From Muribaculaceae bacterium (GTDB taxonomy: Bacteria > Pseudomonadota > Alphaproteobacteria > Rs-D84), in the NCBI GenBank assembly GCA_023665245.1, contig JAMPEH010000004.1:24496-49146 (forward strand): DNA of 24,651 bases, given 5' to 3'. Position numbers and translations under genes: made by a program. Below are positions 16,451 through 24,163 of the stretch, piece by piece; position 1 is the stretch's first letter; the number at the start of each line of letters is the position of its first letter. The notes below the pieces were generated by a model. The model was not told the DNA's origin and did no database searches. It saw only the letters and a list, made by a program, of their open reading frames with translations.

Positions 16451-16485
16451 GGAATCTTAGGCTGCATAGGAGTCCTAAGATTCCT
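16450..16485. repeat. 9-bp tandem array 7 (4 units), hairpin
   Basis: Four units with central triplets AAT, CTG, AGT and ATT. The arms (16448-16461 and 16474-16487) are a perfect 14-bp inverted repeat. It fills the gap between rsgA and the secreted-protein gene; no T-run follows on the minus strand, so read-through is possible. Confidence 0.85.
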
Positions 16486-16497
16486 ACTTTCTAATTA

Positions 16498-17433
16498 TTA
16501 TTTGCGGTATTTTTCGGCGGAGGAGGCCTCGTCGAGGATGGAGAGGTAGCTTTGGTAGCGCGAGGCGGCGATGCGGTGCTCGTCCAAGGCGGCAAGCACG
16601 GCGCAGCCCGGCTCGTGGGTGTGGGTGCAGTTGGAGAAGCGGCACGAGGCCGAGGCGGCAAAGAGGTCGGGGAAATAATGGGCCACCTGGGCTGGGTCGA
16701 AGTCGATAGTGCCGAATCCGCGGATGCCGGGGGTGTCGATTATCTCGCCGCCGCCGGGGAGGTGGAACATCTCGGAGAATGTGGTGGTGTGCATACCCTG
16801 GTCGTGCACGGCTGAAATCTCGCCGGTGCGCAGGTCGAGGCCGGGGACGAGGGCGTTGATGAGCGTCGACTTGCCCACTCCGGAGTTGCCGCAGATGAGG
16901 GTGGTGTGGTTCCGGAGGCTTTCGCGCAGGGCGTCGATGCCCTCGCCGGTGCGGGCCGACACGGTGTCGACACCGTAGCCGATCGAGCGGTAGAGGTAGC
17001 ACACGGCATCGAGCAGGGCGCGGTCGTCGGGGTCGCCGAGCAGGTCAATTTTGTTTATGATAATCCGCGCCGGCACGCCGTAGGCCTCGGCAGTGGCAAG
17101 GAAGCGGTCGATGAAGGTGGTGGAAGTGGCGGGATGCGCCAGCGTCACCACCAGGGCTGCCTGCGATATGTTGGCCGCCAGGATGTGCGACTCCTTCGAC
17201 AGGTTGCTCGCCCTCCTTATTATATAGTTGCGCCGGGGGAGGATGCGCGTGATGTAGGCGGTGCCGTCGGGGCCCGGGGCCGAGATTTCCACCTCGTCGC
17301 CCACGGCCACGGGATTAGTGGTGCGTATGCCGCGGATGCGGAAATTGCCTTTCGCCTTGCACGGGATGAGCGCTCCGTCGGGAGCCTCCACCACATAGTG
17401 CGCGCCGGTGTTCCTTACTACTTTGTAACTCAT
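16498..17433 (-). CDS. rsgA: Ribosome small subunit-dependent GTPase A
   Basis: The 311-residue protein is a late assembly factor that checks the decoding centre of the 30S subunit. It has the OB-fold N-terminus and a circularly permuted GTPase: NKID (127-130) comes before the P-loop GNSGVGKST (182-190), followed by DTPG (233-236). The C-terminal zinc knuckle is Cys264, Cys269, His271 and Cys277. The ATG at 17433 ([10 protein letters not shown]) or the one two codons earlier (17439) fits the family N-terminus; a longer open frame to 17562 adds a non-homologous segment that overlaps the promoter and is rejected. The length is normal. It is divergent from the winged-helix gene at 17666 and probably heads an operon with the secreted-protein gene. 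Confidence 0.95.
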   Translation of the reverse strand: MSYKVVRNTGAHYVVEAPDGALIPCKAKGNFRIRGIRTTNPVAVGDEVEISAPGPDGTAYITRILPRRNYIIRRASNLSKESHILAANISQAALVVTLAHPATSTTFIDRFLATAEAYGVPARIIINKIDLLGDPDDRALLDAVCYLYRSIGYGVDTVSARTGEGIDALRESLRNHTTLICGNSGVGKSTLINALVPGLDLRTGEISAVHDQGMHTTTFSEMFHLPGGGEIIDTPGIRGFGTIDFDPAQVAHYFPDLFAASASCRFSNCTHTHEPGCAVLAALDEHRIAASRYQSYLSILDEASSAEKYRK

Positions 17434-17450
17434 TTTCATTGTTTTGCGTA

Positions 17451-17485
17451 CAAAATTACAATAAAATAACGAAAAATACGACAAA
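17451..17485 (-). promoter_or_regulatory. Candidate rsgA promoter
   Basis: TAATTTTG (minus strand, 17451-17458) matches TAnnTTTG; TTTG at 17482-17485 lies 23 bp upstream, slightly long. The leader would be about 10 nt. Confidence 0.5.
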
Positions 17486-17601
17486 TCGGCCAACAAAATT
17501 AACGCGCTGATTGTTAGACAATTAACAAAAAATAAATAATCAACCCATCGCTGCAAAAGCAAAATAATAGCAAATTATTAGGATTTTAACTAAAAATAAC
17601 T

Positions 17602-17609
17602 TAATTTTG
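17602..17609 (+). promoter_or_regulatory. -7 box for the winged-helix gene
   Basis: TAATTTTG is an exact TAnnTTTG match, 56 bp before the ATG at 17666. The -33 region reads TTAG rather than TTTG. Confidence 0.5.
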
Positions 17610-17665
17610 CAGCAATTTATGAGATAATGCAACAAAAAGTTAAGTCTAACTAAAATTTTAACGAC

Positions 17666-17878
17666 ATGAACATCGAAGCATTCGGCAACTATGCCGGTGC
17701 CGTATGGCAGGCCCTCAACGAAGCAGAGGCCCTCGGCATCAAACAAATCAAAAAAATCACCAAACTGAAAGACAAAGAAGTGTTCGCCGCCCTCGGCTGG
17801 CTCGCCCGCGAGAATAAAATCGAAATCGCCCCCGACCCCGCCGACGAAAAGGAATACATCGTATCGCTTGTCGGCTAA
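17666..17878 (+). CDS. Small winged-helix protein (DUF2582-like)
   Basis: This is a 70-residue basic/acidic protein. MNIEAFGNYAGAVWQALNE is followed by a helix-turn-helix-like stretch (GIKQIKKITKLKDKEVFAALGWLAR, about 24-48) and a short wing (KIEIAPDPADEKEYIVSL). It matches the small winged-helix family widespread in Bacteroidetes, whose function is not established; DNA binding is presumed from the fold. The gene has its own promoter box and a strong terminator, and is divergent from rsgA. Nothing in the neighbourhood indicates a target. Confidence 0.88.
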   Translation: MNIEAFGNYAGAVWQALNEAEALGIKQIKKITKLKDKEVFAALGWLARENKIEIAPDPADEKEYIVSLVG

Positions 17879-17902
17879 TCCCAAGGCCGATTACCAGCAT
17901 AG

Positions 17903-17935
17903 GCAGCCCGGAAAATTCCGGGTTGCTTTATTTTT
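17903..17935 (+). terminator. Intrinsic terminator of the winged-helix gene
   Basis: A 9-bp stem (17903-17911 with 17918-17926, one G-U pair) closes an AAAATT-containing loop and is followed by TTTATTTTT. The stem begins AGGCAGCCC, a sequence also found as a unit in array 6. Confidence 0.8.
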
Positions 17936-17971
17936 AGGCCTCATAGGAGGCTTAGGCAGCCTAAGAATCCT
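17936..17971. repeat. 9-bp tandem array 8 (4 units)
   Basis: Four units with central triplets CCT, AGG, CAG and AAT, directly after the T-tract of the preceding terminator. The inner arms CTTAGG/CCTAAG (17951-17956, 17960-17965) pair around a 3-nt loop. Confidence 0.8.
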
Positions 17972-18042
17972 GAAATGCCGGCCGTGCTGAAAGTTTTTTG
18001 AAAAAAATTAAGTAAATTTTTCCTTAATTGCAAATTAATGGT

Positions 18043-18050
18043 TAAATTTG
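18043..18050 (+). promoter_or_regulatory. mdh: -7 box for mdh
   Basis: TAAATTTG is an exact TAnnTTTG match, with T-rich sequence at the -33 distance (18017-18022). It predicts a leader of about 90 nt with a small GCCT/AGGC hairpin. Confidence 0.5.
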
Positions 18051-18146
18051 CGCCAATGCCACGGGCGGCGACAACAAAGAGTGCCTCCGAGGCGTTACCC
18101 AGTTGCTTGAAATTCAATAACTAACCTCAACAAATATCATATCAAC

Positions 18147-19082
18147 ATGTCAAAGGTATCAATTATCGGCGCCGGCAATGTAGGCGCAACATGCGCAAAC
18201 GTGCTGGTAACCGGCCAGGTTGCCGACGAAGTAGTATTGCTCGACATCAAAGAAGGCGTTTCCGAAGGAAAAGCCATGGACATCATGCAGACCGCCAACA
18301 TCCTCGGCCTCAACACCCGTCTCGTAGGCGTGACCAACGACTACGCCATGACCGAGAACTCCGACGTGGTGGTGATCACATCGGGTATCCCCCGCAAGCC
18401 CGGCATGACACGCGAAGAGCTCATCGGCGTGAACGCAGGCATCGTGAAATCTGTGACTGAAAATGTGCTCAAGCACTCGCCCAACGCTATCATCGTGTGC
18501 ATCTCCAACCCGATGGACACCATGACCTACCTCATCCACAAGGTATCGGGCCTTCCCAAGAACCGCATCATCGGCATGGGCGGCGCACTCGACAGCGCAC
18601 GCTTCAAATATTTCCTCAGCCTCGCCCTCGAAGCTAACGCCACCGAAGTGGAAGGCATCGTGATCGGCGGCCACGGCGACACCACAATGATACCCCTCAC
18701 CCGCTTCGCAGCCTACCGCGGCATCCCCGCTTCTTCACTTCTTCCCGCCGACCTGCTCGCCAAAGTGGCAGCCGACACAATGGTAGGCGGCGCAACGCTC
18801 ACCAAGCTCCTCGGCACATCTGCATGGTACGCCCCCGGCGCAGCAGGAGCACAAATGGTAGCCGCTATCCTCCACAACCAGAAGAAGCTCATCTCCGCAT
18901 CGGCCCTGCTCGAAGGCGAATACGGCGAATCTGACCTCTGCATCGGCGTGCCATGTATCATTGGCCGCAACGGTATCGAGAAAATCGTCACCTTCGACCT
19001 CAACGAAGAAGAAAAAGCCCTCTTCCACAAGAGCGCCGAAGCCGTGCACAAGACCAACGCCGCCCTCGCCGGCGCTATCTAA
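18147..19082 (+). CDS. mdh: Malate dehydrogenase (LDH-like type)
   Basis: The 311-residue enzyme interconverts malate and oxaloacetate with NAD. The nucleotide-binding motif GAGNVG is at 8-13 and the NAD-selecting Asp33 ends the second strand (VVLLDI). Substrate-binding Arg83 and Arg89 are in GIPRKPGMTREE, the Asp149/Arg152 pair is in ALDSARF, and the catalytic His176 is in GGHGDT. Arg83 indicates malate rather than lactate specificity. Length and start are standard. It has its own promoter and a strong terminator, so it is a single-gene unit. In fermentative Bacteroidales it reduces oxaloacetate on the way to fumarate and succinate, fitting the biotin-dependent carboxyltransferase and KorAB in the window. 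Confidence 0.97.
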   Translation: MSKVSIIGAGNVGATCANVLVTGQVADEVVLLDIKEGVSEGKAMDIMQTANILGLNTRLVGVTNDYAMTENSDVVVITSGIPRKPGMTREELIGVNAGIVKSVTENVLKHSPNAIIVCISNPMDTMTYLIHKVSGLPKNRIIGMGGALDSARFKYFLSLALEANATEVEGIVIGGHGDTTMIPLTRFAAYRGIPASSLLPADLLAKVAADTMVGGATLTKLLGTSAWYAPGAAGAQMVAAILHNQKKLISASALLEGEYGESDLCIGVPCIIGRNGIEKIVTFDLNEEEKALFHKSAEAVHKTNAALAGAI

Positions 19083-19101
19083 TCGACGCGACAACATACC
19101 A

Positions 19102-19143
19102 CGGAGGGCTATCACCCGCAGGGGTGATGCCCTCCGCTTTTTT
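19102..19143 (+). terminator. Strong intrinsic terminator of mdh
   Basis: CGGAGGGC (19102-19109) pairs with GCCCTCCG (19129-19136), with a second inner stem ATCACCC/GGGTGAT, followed by CTTTTTT. It ends 20 bp before the next start codon. Confidence 0.92.
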
Positions 19144-19163
19144 AATCATAAAAAAATTCACAA

Positions 19164-19691
19164 ATGAAATTTCTCAGTATCATAGCAGCCGCGGCAATAG
19201 CAGCCACAATGGCAAGCTGCGCCGTGAAGACCACACCCGAAGCCGAAGGCACCAACGCCGTCGACCCCAAGGAGCAAGCCAACTCTATCGAAGCCGTAGA
19301 CACCGCCAAAGGCATCGTCGACCTGGCCGACGACTCGGCCCTGCGCCCCGGCATTACCGTAGACCAACTCACGTTTATCGACTTCAACGCCACATGGTGC
19401 GGCCCCTGCAAGATGATAGCCCCGTCGTTCCACGCCCTGGCCAACGACTTCATCGGACGCGTCAAATTCTACTCTGTCGACATCGACCGTTGCCCCGAGA
19501 CGGCAAAAGCCTTCGGCGTTGAAGCCATCCCCACCTTCGTGCTCATCCGCCCCGACGGCAAAACCGAACGCTTCGTAGGCACCGATTCCTTCGCCACCGA
19601 CACCGAGCTCAACCGCGCCTCCAACATCGAGGAAGTCACCTCGATAATCCTCCCCCGCATGCGCGAGGTGCTCGACAAGAATCTGAAATAA
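19164..19691 (+). CDS. Thioredoxin-fold lipoprotein
   Basis: The 175-residue protein has a signal peptide with lipobox MASC (Cys19), so it is lipid-anchored outside the cytoplasm. A linker of about 40 residues follows, then a thioredoxin domain with the redox motif WCGPC (78-82) and the cis-Pro loop IPTF (Pro123). It is likely to reduce or exchange disulphides of envelope proteins, although the true partner is unknown. Only 20 bp separate its ATG from the mdh terminator, and I see no promoter there, so it may depend on read-through. The downstream helicase gene follows after a repeat-filled gap in the same orientation. Confidence 0.9.
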   Translation: MKFLSIIAAAAIAATMASCAVKTTPEAEGTNAVDPKEQANSIEAVDTAKGIVDLADDSALRPGITVDQLTFIDFNATWCGPCKMIAPSFHALANDFIGRVKFYSVDIDRCPETAKAFGVEAIPTFVLIRPDGKTERFVGTDSFATDTELNRASNIEEVTSIILPRMREVLDKNLK

Positions 19692-19700
19692 AATAATCTT

Positions 19701-19794
19701 CGAGATAAATCGATTTATTTCGAAATAAGTCGATTTAAGCCGATCGATTTATCTCGATTTAAGTCGATTTATCTCGATTTAAATCGATCTTTTG
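19701..19794. repeat. 10-bp tandem array before the helicase gene
   Basis: Four 10-bp units (19701-19740), a 4-bp interruption (CGAT), then five more units (19745-19794) of consensus CGATTTAWNT. It fills nearly the whole gap between the thioredoxin stop (19691) and the helicase ATG (19798). The unit is self-complementary around AAATCGATTT, so the transcript could form alternative hairpins over the translation start. It is far more AT-rich than the flanking genes. Confidence 0.9.
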
Positions 19795-19797
19795 ATT

Positions 19798-21120
19798 ATG
19801 CCCACCCTAAAAGAAATATTGCAGGCCATCGGGCGCCGACACGGCGTGGAAAGCCTCAACCCGATGCAGCGGGCCGTAGCCGAGGCCAAAGCCTCGCGCA
19901 TCGTGCTCCTTGCCCCCACAGGGTCGGGCAAGACCCTGGCTTTCACCGTGCCCATGATCGAGAGCCTCGCCCCGGCGTCGGGGCACGTGCAAGCCGTGGT
20001 GATAGCCCCCGCGCGCGAGCTGGTGCTGCAAATCGCCGACGTAATCCGCCCCGTGGCCGCAGGATACAAGACAGTGACCCTCTATGGGGGCCACTCGGCC
20101 CTCGACGAGGCCAACTCCCTGGCCGCCGGCGCCGACATAGTGGTGGCCACTCCCGGCCGCCTGCTCGACCATATCCTCCGCGAGAACATCGACATACGCA
20201 CGGCCTCGACGCTCGTTATCGACGAATACGACAAGCAGCTCGAGCTCGGATTCCACGACCAGATGCGCCGCATATGCCGCCGCATCCCCCGCGTGCGCCG
20301 GCTCTTGCTCACATCGGCCACGCCGCTGGCCGAGCGTCCCGACTTCATCGACCTGTCGCAAGCCAAGGTAATCGACTTCTCTGAACGCGCCCAGGCTCCC
20401 CGCTCGCGCATGAAGATAGCCCTGGTGAAAAGCCCCTCGCGCGACAAGCTCGAAGCCCTCGCCGACCTGCTCCACGCCCTGCCCGACGGACGCACAATCG
20501 TGTTTGTGAACCACCGCGAGAGCGCCGACCGCGTCCACGCCTATCTCGTGCGGCAACATTTCCCCGCCGGGCTCTACCATGGCGGCCTCGACCAGATGGA
20601 CCGCGAACTGGCCGTGGACATGCTCAACAACGGCACCACGCCCATACTCGTGAGCACCGACCTGGGCTCGCGCGGCCTCGACATCGAAGCTGTGCGCTCT
20701 GTCGTGCACTACCACATCCCCCCGTCGGCCGAGGCATGGACCCACCGCAACGGCCGCACCGCGCGCGTCGACGCCACCGGCGAAATCTACATCCTTGCCT
20801 CCGAGGGCGAGTCGCTGCCCGAATATGTCGACTACGACTTTGAGTTCGTGCCCGACCCCGACACCAACCCCGACCCTATCCGCTCCGACACAGCCACGCT
20901 CTACATCGCCGCCGGCAAGAAAGAGAAGCTGTCGAAGGCCGACATCCTCGGCTTTCTCACCAAGCAATGCGGCCTCGACGGCAAGGCCGTGGGGCGCATC
21001 GCCGTGAAGGACCACTGCGCCATAGCCGCCATCCCGCGCTCGTCGGCCCCGTCCGTGACCGCCGCCTTCGCCGCCTCCAAAATCAAAGGCCGCCGCATCC
21101 GCGCCAGCATTTACAAGTAA
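19798..21120 (+). CDS. DEAD-box RNA helicase, DbpA-like
   Basis: The 440-residue cytosolic ATP-dependent RNA helicase shows the Q motif (NPMQ), motif I APTGSGKT (39-46), PAREL, TPGR, motif II as DEYD (142-145) rather than DEAD, SAT (173-175), STDLGSRGLD and motif VI HRNGRTAR. The last 75 residues (from about ATLYIAAGKKEKLSKADI) resemble the RNA-binding RRM of DbpA, which targets 23S rRNA helix 92, so a role in large-subunit assembly is likely. I use the ATG at 19798; an upstream TTG at 19792 lies in the repeat array. The Tyr in motif II and the Ala in motif VI are departures from consensus. It ends at a bidirectional terminator shared with korB. Confidence 0.92.
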   Translation: MPTLKEILQAIGRRHGVESLNPMQRAVAEAKASRIVLLAPTGSGKTLAFTVPMIESLAPASGHVQAVVIAPARELVLQIADVIRPVAAGYKTVTLYGGHSALDEANSLAAGADIVVATPGRLLDHILRENIDIRTASTLVIDEYDKQLELGFHDQMRRICRRIPRVRRLLLTSATPLAERPDFIDLSQAKVIDFSERAQAPRSRMKIALVKSPSRDKLEALADLLHALPDGRTIVFVNHRESADRVHAYLVRQHFPAGLYHGGLDQMDRELAVDMLNNGTTPILVSTDLGSRGLDIEAVRSVVHYHIPPSAEAWTHRNGRTARVDATGEIYILASEGESLPEYVDYDFEFVPDPDTNPDPIRSDTATLYIAAGKKEKLSKADILGFLTKQCGLDGKAVGRIAVKDHCAIAAIPRSSAPSVTAAFAASKIKGRRIRASIYK

Positions 21121-21122
21121 TT

Positions 21123-21146
21123 GGGAAGTCGGGAAGTTGGGAAGAA
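21123..21146. repeat. 8-bp tandem array after the helicase gene
   Basis: Three units, GGGAAGTC, GGGAAGTT and GGGAAGAA, begin 2 bp after the helicase stop codon. Confidence 0.8.
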
Positions 21147-21163
21147 ATAGAGAAATAATAAGG

Positions 21164-21205
21164 AAAAATAGGGAAATTTCTGAGAAATTTCCCTATTTTT
21201 TTTGC
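21164..21205. terminator. Bidirectional terminator between helicase and korB
   Basis: A 17-bp perfect inverted repeat (21164-21180 with 21184-21200) around TGA, with an A-tract on the left and a T-tract on the right. It serves the convergent helicase and korB genes. The repeat is AT-rich at its ends with a GGGAAA core. Confidence 0.9.
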
Positions 21206-21226
21206 TGTCTTATGGATTAGTTGGGG

Positions 21227-22237
21227 TTATTTTACTTCCCAGGTTTCGCCGGCGAGGATCATGTCGCGCAGGGAGGTGAAGCCTTTGCGGGCGGAGATGG
21301 CGGCGGTCTGCTCGGCCACGGCCTGGTCATAGGTGGGGGCGTCGACGTCGCGGATTACGCCCACGGCCAGGGGCAGGGTGTCGCCGTCCATCATGGCGAG
21401 CTGCTGGTGGAGGAAGTTGGAGGGGGTGTGGGCGTCATGGACGAGCACGTCGTCGATGGTGTAGCCGTCTTGGCCTATGGTCACGGCTTTGAGCAGGAAT
21501 CCGTCTTGTACGAGGCCTTTGTCGGAGTTGGCGCCAAAAATCATTTTTTCGCCGTGGACGAGGTGGATGGTGCGGTCGGCTCGCACGGCGCGGTCGGTGA
21601 TGGCGTTGTGGATGCCGTTGTTGAAGATTACGCAGTTTTGGAGCACTTCGACGACGGATGTGCCTTTGTGGCGGGCGGCGGCCAGGAGCACTTCCTGGGT
21701 GGTGGCGAGTTCTACGTCGATGGAGCGGGCGAAGAATTGTCCGCGGGCGCCGAATACGAGCTCGGCGGGGATGAAGGGGTCTTCGCATGTGCCGTAGGGC
21801 GATGACTTGGAGACGAATCCTCGGGGCGACGTGGGCGAGTACTGGCCTTTGGTGAGGCCGTAGATTTTGTTGTTGAACAGGAGGATGTTGATGTCGATGT
21901 TGCGTCGCACGGCGTGGATGAAGTGGTTGCCGCCGATTGCGAGTCCGTCGCCGTCGCCTGAGATTTGCCATACGGTCATGTCGGGGTTGGCGGTCTTGAA
22001 GCCTGTGGCTATGGCCGCGGCTCGTCCGTGGATGGTGTGGAAGCCGTAGGTGTTCATGTAGTAGGGCAGGCGAGATGAGCATCCGATGCCGGATATCACG
22101 GCTGTCTTATGCGGGGGCACTCCGAGGGTGGCCATGGCCTTGTGGAGGGAGTTGAGGATGGCGTGGTCGCCGCATCCCGGGCACCAGCGCACGGGCTGGT
22201 CCGACTTGTAGTCGGCTGGGGTATATTGAGTTGACAT
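21227..22237 (-). CDS. korB: 2-oxoacid:ferredoxin oxidoreductase, beta subunit (2-oxoglutarate type)
   Basis: The 336-residue subunit binds thiamine diphosphate and an iron-sulphur cluster. It has the CPGCGDH motif (19-25), Cys53 in GIGCSSR, the TPP/Mg site GDGD (94-97) with GGNH, and NNKIYGLTKGQYSPTS (122-137). With KorA it converts a 2-oxoacid plus CoA to acyl-CoA and reduces ferredoxin, reversibly in the reductive TCA branch. The NNKIYGLTKGQ signature is typical of the 2-oxoglutarate group, but the exact substrate is inferred. It follows korA by 58 bp; that gap holds a GC-rich palindrome. It is normal in length for Bacteroidales. Confidence 0.93.
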   Translation of the reverse strand: MSTQYTPADYKSDQPVRWCPGCGDHAILNSLHKAMATLGVPPHKTAVISGIGCSSRLPYYMNTYGFHTIHGRAAAIATGFKTANPDMTVWQISGDGDGLAIGGNHFIHAVRRNIDINILLFNNKIYGLTKGQYSPTSPRGFVSKSSPYGTCEDPFIPAELVFGARGQFFARSIDVELATTQEVLLAAARHKGTSVVEVLQNCVIFNNGIHNAITDRAVRADRTIHLVHGEKMIFGANSDKGLVQDGFLLKAVTIGQDGYTIDDVLVHDAHTPSNFLHQQLAMMDGDTLPLAVGVIRDVDAPTYDQAVAEQTAAISARKGFTSLRDMILAGETWEVK

Positions 22238-22260
22238 TGTTATCAGGTATTATTGTTGCC

Positions 22261-22287
22261 GGCGGACGCACGAGCCGTGCGTCCCTA
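22261..22287. repeat. REP-like palindrome between korA and korB
   Basis: GGACGCACG (22264-22272) and CGTGCGTCC (22276-22284) form a perfect 9-bp stem with an AGC loop, flanked on the minus strand by GTAG. It resembles dispersed palindromic elements seen in many bacterial genomes. It could adjust the relative expression of the two subunits. There is no T-run. Confidence 0.75.
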
Positions 22288-22295
22288 CATTTCGA

Positions 22296-24140
22296 CTATA
22301 TCTTTGACTTTATGCTTTCTTTGAGTTCGCTCACGAGGAAGGGCTGGCCCTGGGTCTTGTTGACGCGGTGGATTTCGACTGAGGGGAAGCGTGCTTGCAG
22401 GTAGTCGGCAAACATGCCGGTGTTGAGTTCGGCTACAATCACTCGCTTATAGCGGCCGAGGATTTCGGCGGTGTTGGCGGGCAGGGGGTTGATGTAGCAG
22501 AAGTGGGCGAGGGCCACGGGGGTGCCTTCGTCGCAGAGTTGGCTGCATGCCGTGAGGAGATGTCCGTAGGTTCCGCCCCAGCCTACGACGAGGGTGTCGG
22601 CGTCGGCACGGCATAGCACGTCTTGCGCGGGGATGTCGCGGGCGATGAGCTCGATTTTGCGGCGGCGTGTCTCTACCATCTTCTCATGGTTGAGGGGGTT
22701 GATTGAGATTGCTCCTGTGGCTGCGTCTTTTTCGAGGCCGCCGAGGCGGTGCTGGAGGCCTTCGGTGCCGGGGATTGCCCAATAGCGCACGAGGTTTTCG
22801 GCGTTGCGGACGTAGGGACGCCATGATGCTGCGGCGGCCATGTCGGCAGGGACGTAGGGCACGCGTATTTCAGGGTATTCCGATGCTTCGGGGACGCGCC
22901 AGGCCGATGAGCCGTTGCCGATGAATGCGTCGGAGAGGAGGATTACGGGTGTCATGTGCTCGATGGCTATGCGGCAGGCTTCGAAGGCCATGTCGAAGCA
23001 GTCGGTGGGCGACGCGGGAGCCACGACGGCCAAAGGCGACTCGCCGTTGCGTCCGTAGAGGGCTTGCATCAGGTCGGTCTGCTCGGTTTTGGTGGGGAGG
23101 CCGGTGGACGGGCCGCCGCGCTGCACGTCGATTACCACCAGGGGCAGCTCGGCCATAACGGCCAGGCCGATGCCTTCGCTTTTGAGGGCGAGGCCGGGGC
23201 CGGAGGTTGATGTCACGGCCAGGTTTCCGGCGAAGGATGCGCCTATGGCGGAGCACACGCCGGCTATCTCGTCTTCCATCTGGCAGGCTTTCACGCCGAG
23301 GTCTTTGCGCTTGGCGAGCTCGTGGAGGATGTCGGTGGCGGGGGTGATGGGGTATGAGCCGAGGAACAAGGGACGGCCCGAGCGTTCGGACGCCATAATC
23401 AGTCCCCATGCTGTGGCTGTGTTGCCGTTGATGTCGGTGTAGACGCCGGGGCGCGGGTCTTCGGTTTCGATGCGGTAGGTGGATACGGAGGCGTGTATGT
23501 TGTGGCCGTAGTCGTAGCCGGCATGGAGCACTTTTATGTTGGCGTCGGCCACGGCGGGCTTTTTGGCAAATTTATTGCGGATGAATCGTTCGGCGCTTTC
23601 CAAGGGGCGGTCGAAGAGCCAGCAAACGAGGCCGAGGGCGAAGATGTTGCGGCATTTGAGCATGGCCTTGTTGTCGAGGCCGGAGCCTTCGAGGGCGGCT
23701 TTTGTCATGGATGTGACGGGCACTTCCACTACTTGCTGTGTGATGCCGAGCTCGGCAAAGGGCTCGTCGGTGGTGAATAGAGCCTTGCGCAGGTCGGAGG
23801 GTGTGAAGGAGTCGATGTCGGTGAGGATTACGCCGTCGTGGGTGAGGAAGCGCACGTTTTGTTTGAGCGCGGCGGGGTTCATGGCCACGAGCACGTCGCA
23901 TTGGTCGCCGGGTGTGTGGACGCCTTTGCCCACGCTTACCTGGAAGCCCGACACGCCGCTGAGCGAGCCTTGGGGAGCGCGCACTTCGGCGGGGTAGTCA
24001 GGGAAGGTCGACACCAGGTTGCCGAGGCCGGCCGATACGTTGGTGAAGATGTTGCCGGCAAGCTGCATTCCGTCGCCGGAGTCGCCGGAGAATCGCACGA
24101 CGACTTTGTCGAGGGTCTTTACGCGAGTCTGATTTAACAT
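22296..24140 (-). CDS. korA: 2-oxoacid:ferredoxin oxidoreductase, fused gamma/alpha subunit
   Basis: The 614-residue polypeptide is a fusion of the gamma domain (about 10-195, with VVRFSGDSGDGMQLAG) and the alpha domain (from about 235, with GSYPITPATD at 261-270 and TSTSGPGLALKSEG). It forms the active enzyme with KorB. The fused form is the usual one in Bacteroidales. The ATG at 24140 lies 23 bp after the dihydroorotase stop, so korAB may be transcribed together with pyrC or from a promoter hidden in the repeat region; I find no consensus box. No delta (ferredoxin-like) subunit gene is adjacent; the small ferredoxin at 7290-7460 is a possible acceptor. Confidence 0.94.
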   Translation of the reverse strand: MLNQTRVKTLDKVVVRFSGDSGDGMQLAGNIFTNVSAGLGNLVSTFPDYPAEVRAPQGSLSGVSGFQVSVGKGVHTPGDQCDVLVAMNPAALKQNVRFLTHDGVILTDIDSFTPSDLRKALFTTDEPFAELGITQQVVEVPVTSMTKAALEGSGLDNKAMLKCRNIFALGLVCWLFDRPLESAERFIRNKFAKKPAVADANIKVLHAGYDYGHNIHASVSTYRIETEDPRPGVYTDINGNTATAWGLIMASERSGRPLFLGSYPITPATDILHELAKRKDLGVKACQMEDEIAGVCSAIGASFAGNLAVTSTSGPGLALKSEGIGLAVMAELPLVVIDVQRGGPSTGLPTKTEQTDLMQALYGRNGESPLAVVAPASPTDCFDMAFEACRIAIEHMTPVILLSDAFIGNGSSAWRVPEASEYPEIRVPYVPADMAAAASWRPYVRNAENLVRYWAIPGTEGLQHRLGGLEKDAATGAISINPLNHEKMVETRRRKIELIARDIPAQDVLCRADADTLVVGWGGTYGHLLTACSQLCDEGTPVALAHFCYINPLPANTAEILGRYKRVIVAELNTGMFADYLQARFPSVEIHRVNKTQGQPFLVSELKESIKSKI

Positions 24141-24163
24141 GGTTGGTTTATATAGGGGTGTTT

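Noticed and set aside
17440..17562. N-terminal extension of rsgA
   Set aside because: The extra 41 residues cover the promoter box at 17451-17458 and do not resemble RsgA proteins.
18051..18146. Riboswitch or small RNA in the mdh leader
   Set aside because: Only a 4-bp hairpin is visible and no known riboswitch core was recognised.
19792..19797. TTG start for the helicase
   Set aside because: It lies in the 10-bp repeat; the ATG two codons later is the better start.
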